Shown here: positions 58,911 to 64,000 of the stretch, one piece after another
How the letters are laid out: the number at the start of each line of letters is the position of its first letter
Position numbering within the stretch: the stretch's first letter is position 1
Assembly (NCBI RefSeq): GCF_014901205.1
Contig: NZ_JACNMU010000013.1
Span: 1 to 64,000 of the forward strand
Source: Meridianimarinicoccus sp. MJW13
GTDB taxonomy: Bacteria; Pseudomonadota; Alphaproteobacteria; Rhodobacterales; Rhodobacteraceae
Length of the DNA stretch: 64,000 bases
Reading direction: 5' to 3'
Position numbers and translations under genes: made by a program
Notes under the pieces: generated by a model
What the model saw: the letters and a program-made list of their open reading frames with translations, nothing else
Database searches by the model: none
What the model was told of the DNA's origin: nothing

Positions 58911-59310
58911 CGTTTTACTGCTCGTGACGGATTCGTCGTTTTATTTACACTCAGAGTAGAAAGACCCCCGGTGCGGCTCAAGCGGAAGGGAGCGCGGGTT
59001 TCGGGGGTCTGGAGTCGGCGGATCGGGGGTTCAGAGTCGGTCTTTCGTGGTTCCGGAGTCGCCAAGGTCTGAAAAAGGGTGGAATCGGCCTTTGATGTCA
59101 GCAGCTTGGAGAAATCCACAGGATGCCGTAACAGATATCTAACACATATTCTAACAGACCCGATGGCACCCGCGCCCCTGCGGCGCCTTGGGCACCTGAT
59201 GGCAAGTGCCTGATTTTTCTTAGAAAACCTAATGGGATGCGCATTTTCCTTTGATATGCCGGGTTTTATGGTAGTCTGGCGAAAACAAAGCATGTCGAGC
59301 AGGACATTCC
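58911..59310. other. putative origin of replication (iterons, DnaA-box-like site, AT-rich stretch)
   Basis: The 400-bp gap between repA (minus) and parA (plus). GGAGTCGG-type cores start at 59011, 59033 and 59055, exactly 22 bp apart, with weaker ones at 58989 (GGAGCGCG) and 59081 (GGAATCGG). Full units read GGGGGTCTGGAGTCGG, GGGGGTTCAGAGTCGG and GTGGTTCCGGAGTCGC. Downstream, AAATCCACAGG (59113-59123) resembles an inverted DnaA box. An AT-rich run with TAACAGATATCTAACACATA (59129-59148) could be the melting site. A second AT-rich stretch near 59215-59270 should hold the parA promoter. Confidence 0.75.
58981..59068. repeat. 22-bp iterons
   Basis: Four consecutive 22-bp units from 58981, 59003, 59025 and 59047, the last three well conserved around the (G/A)GAGTCG(G/C) core. 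Such iterons next to an initiator gene are normally RepA binding sites controlling copy number. Confidence 0.75.
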
Positions 59311-60765
59311 ATGAGCAGCACCCCGGCGGATCCGCCGTATTTCAACATCTCACCCGATGCGGCGCTGGCCGATCTGGGCGATCCCGTGGACACCGCCGGC
59401 TTTGCCGAGGCCGCCGAAATGGCCTCGCGCGGGCGCGCCGACCTGATGTCACGGGGGCTGAACCCGGATGGCGCGAAACGGCTGCGGCGGTTCTCGACCT
59501 GGGAAATCACCAAGTATCTGATCCCGGTGGCCACCCCGCATTTCCGCCGCGTGCTGAAGGCCAATCCGCATCTGCCGCAGGGCGCCTCGGAAACCGAGGG
59601 CGGGGCCAAGTGGTTCACCCTGGACGAGGTGCTGCGCCTGCGCGCCCATTTCGCCGCCGAAGGCTCCAAGACCAAGGAATACCTGCCCTACCGGCCCAAG
59701 GGGCTGCCGGCCAAGGTGGTGGCGGTGGCCAACTTCAAGGGCGGCGTCGGCAAGACCTCGACGGCGGCGCATCTGGCGATGTCGGCGGCGCTGGACGGCT
59801 ACCGGGTGCTGGTGCTGGACCTGGACAGCCAGGGGTCGATGACCTCGATCTTCGGCGGCCAGGTGGCGGACGAATGGCAGACGGTCTTCCCGCTGCTGGC
59901 GCGCGATTACGCCGAAAGCCTGCAGGCCGAGAACCGCGCCCGCATGGGCCGGGGCGAGGCGCCGCTGCCGCTGGACGATCTGCTGGCCGAGGCGCTGAAG
60001 GTTTCGGCCCGCGATCTGGCGCAGAAGACCCATTGGCCCAACATCGACCTGATCGGGGCGCAGCTGAACCTGTACTGGGCCGAGTTCCAGGTGCCGGTCT
60101 GGCGCATGGGGCTGAAGGGCTGGAAGCTGTGGGACGCGCTGCTGAACCGGCTGGAGACCGACGGCATGCTGGAGGCCTATGACGTGGTGATCCTCGATAC
60201 CCCCCCGGCGCTGGGATATCTGACCATCAACGCGCTGGCGGCCTCGGACATCCTGCTGGTGCCGCTGGGGGCGTCGTTTCTGGAGTTCGACAGTACGGGG
60301 CGCTTCTTCGACATGCTGCACGCCACCTTCAGTTCCATCGAAGAGGGCGAGAACCTGGCCGCCCGCGCCCTTGGCACGCCCGAGCTGCGCTTCGAATGGG
60401 ACGCGGTGCGGGCGGTGGTGACGCGCTTCGATGCCGCCCAGCAGATGGAGATGGCCAACCTGATGCAGGCCTATATCACCCCCTACATGTCGCCCTACCG
60501 GCAGGATTTCACCGCGCTGGTGGGCCAGGCGGGCGAGCAGGTGAACGGCATCTACGAGGCCGATTACCGCGACTTCAACCGCGAGACCTACATGCGCGGG
60601 CGCGAGACCTTCGACGAGACCTATGCCGCCTTCAAGCGGCTGCTGATCGGCGCCTGGAGGCGGGATGAGCTGGCCGGGGCGTCCCAGGCAACGGACGGTG
60701 GGGCAGGGATGTCTTCACCTTCCTTGCGCCATCCTGACCCCCGCCCCAGAAGAGGAGCCGCGTAA
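59311..60765 (+). CDS. parA: ParA partition ATPase
   Basis: 484 aa, long enough for a type Ia ParA with an N-terminal DNA-binding domain (~res 50-130, with RFSTWEITKYLIPVATPHFRRVLKANP). The deviant Walker A FKGGVGKTSTAAHLA lies at ~res 142-156, followed by VLDLDSQGSMTSIFGG, DTPPALGYLTINALAASD (Walker B) and VTRFDAAQQMEM. It should position plasmid copies with ParB and repress its own operon. The C-terminal ~25 residues (GASQATDGGAGMSS) are unusual low-complexity. Confidence 0.94.
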   Translation: MSSTPADPPYFNISPDAALADLGDPVDTAGFAEAAEMASRGRADLMSRGLNPDGAKRLRRFSTWEITKYLIPVATPHFRRVLKANPHLPQGASETEGGAKWFTLDEVLRLRAHFAAEGSKTKEYLPYRPKGLPAKVVAVANFKGGVGKTSTAAHLAMSAALDGYRVLVLDLDSQGSMTSIFGGQVADEWQTVFPLLARDYAESLQAENRARMGRGEAPLPLDDLLAEALKVSARDLAQKTHWPNIDLIGAQLNLYWAEFQVPVWRMGLKGWKLWDALLNRLETDGMLEAYDVVILDTPPALGYLTINALAASDILLVPLGASFLEFDSTGRFFDMLHATFSSIEEGENLAARALGTPELRFEWDAVRAVVTRFDAAQQMEMANLMQAYITPYMSPYRQDFTALVGQAGEQVNGIYEADYRDFNRETYMRGRETFDETYAAFKRLLIGAWRRDELAGASQATDGGAGMSSPSLRHPDPRPRRGAA

Positions 60766-61797
60766 ATGGCCCGCCGTCGCCTGACCCCCGCCCAGCCCGG
60801 CTATCTTGCCCCGGCCCAGAGCCGCCCCGCGCCGGCCCCCGCGGCCACGCCGCGCGCCGTGGCCCCCATCGCCCAGGTCTCGGGCCAATCCGCCGAAGCC
60901 GCCGCCCTGCGCGAGATCACCGAAAGCCTGCAGGCCGCCCGCGACGAGGGCCGGATGATCGTTGAGGTGCCGCTGGCCGACATTGCCCAGGGCCACCTGG
61001 TGCGCGACCGGATCAGCCTGGATGCCGAGGAAATCGCCGCGCTGAAAGCCTCGATCGCCGCCCATGGCCAGCGCACCCCGGCCGAGATCACGCCGCTGCC
61101 CGAGCCCGCCGCGGGCGAGGCCACGCCGCCCTATCGCTTCGGCCTGATCTCGGGCTGGCGCCGCCTGCGGGCGCTGAGCGAACTGTACGAAGACACCGGG
61201 GAAGAGCGGTTCTCGACCCTGCGCGCCCTGATCCGCCCGCCCGAGGAGGCCGCCGACAGCTATGTCGCCATGGTCGAGGAAAACGAGATCCGGGTCGGGC
61301 TGAGCTATTACGAACGCGCCCGCGTGGTGGCCGAGGCCGCCGCGCGCGGGGTGTTTGCGGACCAGTCGGCGGCGCTGCGCAGCCTGTTCGCCACCGCCAG
61401 CCGGGCGAAGCGGTCGAAGATCGGCAGCTTCATCGACATTCACGAGGCGCTTGGCGATCTGCTGAACTATCCCGCCGAGATCCCCGAACGGCTGGGGCTG
61501 GCGCTGGTCTCGCGCCTGCGGCTGGGCGATCGCAACGCCATCCGCGCCGCCCTGACCCGCGCGCGCCCGGCCAATGCGGCGGCAGAACTGGCGCTGCTGG
61601 AGAAACTGGCGCAACCGCCGAAGACGGATGTTTCGCGCGCGAAACACTCCGGCGAGGTGCTGCGCGACGGGCTGCGCTTTGCCTCGGCCCGCAAGGGACA
61701 GAAGATCACCCTGACCCTCAGCGGCCCCGGCGTGGACGACGCGCTGCTGGACCGGCTGCGCCAGGCGATCCGGGCGGCGGAGGGCGGCCAGGGCTGA
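60766..61797 (+). CDS. parB: ParB centromere-binding protein
   Basis: 343 aa, starting directly after the parA stop (TAAATG) with GAGGAGCC upstream. A basic Pro/Ala N-terminal arm is followed by the ParB/Srx domain: EVPLADIAQGHLVRDRISL, ISGWRRLRALSELY, EENEIRVGLSYYERARVVAEAAARG and a helix-turn-helix around QSAALRSLFATASRAKRSKIGSFIDIHEAL. The GERR-type box appears as SGWRR. Near the C-terminus the codons for DVSRAKHS contain an exact copy of the candidate parS palindrome. Confidence 0.94.
   Translation: MARRRLTPAQPGYLAPAQSRPAPAPAATPRAVAPIAQVSGQSAEAAALREITESLQAARDEGRMIVEVPLADIAQGHLVRDRISLDAEEIAALKASIAAHGQRTPAEITPLPEPAAGEATPPYRFGLISGWRRLRALSELYEDTGEERFSTLRALIRPPEEAADSYVAMVEENEIRVGLSYYERARVVAEAAARGVFADQSAALRSLFATASRAKRSKIGSFIDIHEALGDLLNYPAEIPERLGLALVSRLRLGDRNAIRAALTRARPANAAAELALLEKLAQPPKTDVSRAKHSGEVLRDGLRFASARKGQKITLTLSGPGVDDALLDRLRQAIRAAEGGQG
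61629..61646. promoter_or_regulatory. 18-bp perfect palindrome inside parB, candidate parS site 3
   Basis: TGTTTCGCGCGCGAAACA lies in the parB coding sequence (~codons 289-294). It is identical over 18 bp to sites 1 and 2. A site within parB could allow autoregulation or nucleate ParB spreading over the operon. Confidence 0.6.
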
Positions 61798-61825
61798 CGC
61801 CGCCCGGCGGGCGTATTTTCACCAG

Positions 61826-61887
61826 GAGTGAGCGCCGTCTTGCAATCGATCCAGGGGATCGATTGAGGCGCGAACGGGCGGAGCCCC
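61826..61887 (+). repeat. structured intergenic element, copy 2
   Basis: Flank GAGTGAGCGCCGTCT (61826-61840), a perfect 10-bp hairpin CAATCGATCC/GGATCGATTG (61843-61852/61856-61865) and a right flank (61867-61887) identical to that of copy 1. It lies 28 bp past the parB stop, where it may act as a terminator or mRNA 3' stabiliser. Confidence 0.8.
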
Positions 61888-61954
61888 AGGCCGTCCGGGA
61901 ACCTGCCAAGGCGCGCCCCAGGGGCTGACGGGCAGGGTCCGCCCGCGAAAAGGA

Positions 61955-62611
61955 TCAGGCCCGCCGCCGCCTGCGGCGCAGCAGGCCGAGGGCGGCAACC
62001 CCGGCCCCGAGGGCCGGCAGGCTGGCGGGCAGGGGGATCTCTGTGCCCAGGGTGGGAAGCTGGCGCACGGTCCATTCCTTGGCGGGTGCCCAGAAGTCTC
62101 CACGTGTCTCATAGTAGACTTCCGAAATGAAGATTCTGTCCCATTTCGGGTCCATCGAGGAATCCGGGGAATCCTCTTCCGCATAGATGTTCCAGTCGAG
62201 CACCTCATAGTTTGGTCCGAAGGTGAAGCTGGCGACGGTTCCATATGCGATTTCTGTGAAGAGATTCACGGAAAAGTTCCACGAAATCACGCCGTCTGTT
62301 TCGATGGAGGTGTCGTCGTAGGGGTACTCGTGCCGGAACACCACGGTGGAATTCTTGAAGCGACCACCATAGGCCGCTTCATCCAGAATGATCGTCCCAG
62401 AGAACCCCGCGTACGAATAATGATAACTCTCCCACACCCAGTCGTCATCGCCGGGGCAGGGGCCGGCAGGCTGCGGTGTGTAGGTGCATTCTGCGAGTGT
62501 GTCGTAGTAAATCGTATCGCCGTAGTAGCTCAACTCCAGCGTCACCGCGCTGGCGGTGGTGGCGGTGAACAGGGCCGCTGTAATGAGCGGCAGGGTGCTT
62601 TTCAGATGCAT
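61955..62611 (-). CDS. PEP-CTERM/VPLPA-like secreted protein
   Basis: 218 aa from ATG 62611 with AAAGGAC. Signal peptide MHLKSTLPLITAALFTATTASA; a Tyr/Asp/Trp-rich beta domain (LELSYYGDTIYYDTLAECTY, DDDWVWESYHYSY) with two cysteines; and the C-terminal IPLPASLPALGAGVAALGLL plus RRRRRR sorting signal (IPLPA variant). This is the third such protein in the window. GC is lower than in the neighbouring partition genes. Function unknown beyond likely surface localisation. Confidence 0.82.
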   Translation of the reverse strand: MHLKSTLPLITAALFTATTASAVTLELSYYGDTIYYDTLAECTYTPQPAGPCPGDDDWVWESYHYSYAGFSGTIILDEAAYGGRFKNSTVVFRHEYPYDDTSIETDGVISWNFSVNLFTEIAYGTVASFTFGPNYEVLDWNIYAEEDSPDSSMDPKWDRIFISEVYYETRGDFWAPAKEWTVRQLPTLGTEIPLPASLPALGAGVAALGLLRRRRRRA

Positions 62612-62814
62612 CGGAAGGTCCTTTTTCGAAAGGCCTTCAGGATATTCCGGACCGCCACGGGCGACAAGCGGGGGGCGGGCGGGGGTTAACCTGCCTGGCG
62701 GCGTGGCCCGTGGTCCGGGGCGCAGACGGCAGCGGCCCGCCGTGTCGCGGGCGAAACAGCGGGCCGTCATGTCATGGGCCGGGGGCGCCCCCGGCCGCCG
62801 GGATGCGGGCCGGG

Positions 62815-64000
62815 TCAGACCACCTCGATATTGGCGAAGGTGATGTCGTCCACGTAAAGTTCACCACTGCCATTGGTGATGGTGACCGAGGTGATGTCGT
62901 GGAAGCTGGCGTCGAAAGTGGTGGTGCCGGTGGTCCCGGCGGCCACCGTATGGGTGGCGCCGTTCGATCCGGTGAAGGTGACGCCGCCCGCGGCAAGCAC
63001 GATATAGATCGATTCAAGATCGAAACTGCCGCCGTCGCCCCGGTCCAGCTCATAGACATAGTTGCCGTGCAGATCGAATTCCCAGTCCGCATCGCTGCCA
63101 TCGAAGTTGCCGACATGATGGTGCCCGCTGGTGGGGGAGAGGCTGAAGCCGTCTTCAACATAGACCTGGCTGCTCTGACCCCTGTCGAATTCAATCACAT
63201 CGGGATCGCTGACATAGGGCGTGGTGCCTTGCAGATCCTCGAAGACGAGATTGTCGATGTTGAAATAGTCGTAATCCGTGTAGGCGGTGCCGTCGTTGTT
63301 GATATCGCCGGTGAAATCCCAATCCACCCAGGCCACATCGGTGAAGGCCGCGCCAAAATTCACCGTGCCATGGCTGCCAGAGGTGGGGGAGCCGGTGCCG
63401 GTATGGGTGACCGTCTGACTGGCGCCGTTCGATCCGGTGAAGGTCACCGACCAGCCGTCGCCCTCATAGTCCCGGAAATACTCGATATCGAGGGATTTGA
63501 GCGAGAAGGTGCCGGTGCCGCCTTCGCCTTCGATCCGGCCCTTGCCCTCGTAATTGGTCGCACTCCCATAGTCATAATCATAGGTTCGTACAAAACCATC
63601 CCCGGCGCCTTCGGGTGGGAGATACCAGTCAAGGTGGTCATCGCCGATGCCCCGGACCTGCAGCCCGTCATCGGTGACATGATAGGTGTTCCCCCCTTCG
63701 GCATTGGTCCCGTACCAATAATGGCCACCGGTGAAATCCACCACCCCGGACACCCCGTCATCCACCCCGTCGATGGTCACGGTGACGGTGGCGGTGTCGG
63801 TGCCGCCGTGGCCGTCGTCAATGGTGTAGGTGAACGTGTCTGTCGCGCTGTCGCCGGCGTTCAGAGTTTCGAACATGCCGTTCGGATCATAGGTGAAGGT
63901 GCCATCGCCGTTGTAGCTGACCGTGCCGCCGCCGGCGCTGACCGCGTCATAGGCGGCGACGACCAGCGTGTCTGAGGTGTCGGGATCGCTGTCATTGGCC
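62815..64000 (-). CDS. C-terminal part of a cadherin/VCBS-type surface adhesin (5' end outside window)
   Basis: At least 394 residues; the frame stays open to the window edge. The visible N-terminal part is a tandem-type Ig/VCBS domain ending GTFTYDPNG then TDTFTYTIDDGHGGTDTATVTVTIDG. It is followed by three related beta-sandwich units, each containing VTFTGSNGA(S/T)xTV and ending in x-x-x-D-x-L-x-F-x-x-(L/I/E). The protein ends in ELYVDDITFANIEVV without RTX repeats. Repeats of this kind build long RTX/BapA-like adhesins. It likely holds cells in the matrix made by the rest of the replicon. Secretion mode cannot be told from this part. Confidence 0.75.
   Translation of the reverse strand, partial: ANDSDPDTSDTLVVAAYDAVSAGGGTVSYNGDGTFTYDPNGMFETLNAGDSATDTFTYTIDDGHGGTDTATVTVTIDGVDDGVSGVVDFTGGHYWYGTNAEGGNTYHVTDDGLQVRGIGDDHLDWYLPPEGAGDGFVRTYDYDYGSATNYEGKGRIEGEGGTGTFSLKSLDIEYFRDYEGDGWSVTFTGSNGASQTVTHTGTGSPTSGSHGTVNFGAAFTDVAWVDWDFTGDINNDGTAYTDYDYFNIDNLVFEDLQGTTPYVSDPDVIEFDRGQSSQVYVEDGFSLSPTSGHHHVGNFDGSDADWEFDLHGNYVYELDRGDGGSFDLESIYIVLAAGGVTFTGSNGATHTVAAGTTGTTTFDASFHDITSVTITNGSGELYVDDITFANIEVV

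Overview
The window looks like part of a large extrachromosomal replicon of a marine-type alphaproteobacterium in the order Rhodobacterales (roseobacter/Paracoccaceae group). The evidence is the high GC coding bias, the VPLPA-type C-terminal sorting signals, and a complete RepA/ParA/ParB replication-partition module of the kind found on roseobacter plasmids (57.8-61.8 kb, with 22-bp iterons between repA and parA and candidate parS palindromes nearby). No rRNA, tRNA or CRISPR array was seen. The cargo is almost entirely devoted to building, decorating and secreting an acidic surface polysaccharide, with several large secreted proteins. This recalls the 'biofilm plasmids' of roseobacters, but that comparison is an inference.

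Layout. 0-5.5 kb: two adjacent secreted beta-helix/RTX proteins with near-identical C-termini, a family 2 glycosyltransferase, an AT-richer orphan gene and a VPLPA-CTERM protein. 5.7-10.3 kb: glycosyltransferase, phosphomannomutase, UDP-glucose dehydrogenase and an SGNH hydrolase. 10.3-12.9 kb: a serralysin-like M10 metalloprotease with RTX repeats. 13.3-17.5 kb: GDP-mannose synthesis, a Wzy-like polymerase/ligase and an acyltransferase-3. 17.7-19.0 kb: a secreted protein with an internal duplication. 19.2-29.4 kb (minus strand, probably one long operon): VOC protein, SGNH/AlgJ-like protein, MBOAT acyltransferase, FkbH-type HAD-IIIC enzyme, acyl carrier protein, small membrane proteins, two ASST-like proteins and a sulfotransferase. 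29.6-36.6 kb: sialate-O-acetylesterase/LamG-like protein, second sulfotransferase, Wzx flippase, bifunctional ATP sulfurylase/APS kinase. 36.8-44.3 kb: frameshifted third sulfotransferase, UDP-sulfoquinovose synthase (SqdB), a two-domain methyltransferase, an SDR epimerase and two glycosyltransferases. 44.7-50.1 kb: a compositionally distinct cassette of a small secreted protein, SARP-like regulator, PAP2/haloperoxidase-fold protein, S8 protease and second small secreted protein. 50.1-57.4 kb: transposase remnant, large beta-helix/LamG protein, DUF1330 remnant, VPLPA-CTERM protein, cold-shock protein, DUF1801 protein, UDP-glucuronate 4-epimerase and GalE. 57.8-61.8 kb: repA, origin, parA, parB. 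62-64 kb: a third VPLPA-CTERM protein and the 3' end of a cadherin/VCBS-like adhesin running off the window.

How it fits together (inference). ManB/ManC make GDP-mannose; Ugd and the 55.4-kb epimerase make UDP-GlcA and UDP-GalA; GalE makes UDP-Gal; SqdB makes UDP-sulfoquinovose. Glycosyltransferases, Wzx and Wzy assemble and flip the chain. The ATP sulfurylase/APS kinase supplies PAPS to two or three sulfotransferases. A carrier-protein-dependent acyl module (ACP + FkbH + MBOAT + SGNH) and an acyltransferase-3 may add acyl groups. Beta-helix and SGNH proteins may trim or remodel the product. No initiating phosphoglycosyltransferase, Wza/Wzc exporter or exosortase is present here, so those steps must be encoded elsewhere.

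The two best candidates for undescribed biology are (i) the acyl-carrier/FkbH/MBOAT/SGNH module sitting in one operon with sulfation genes, and (ii) the SARP-like regulator cassette, whose two flanking small-secreted-protein genes share a 38-bp upstream element made of 11-bp-spaced direct repeats.
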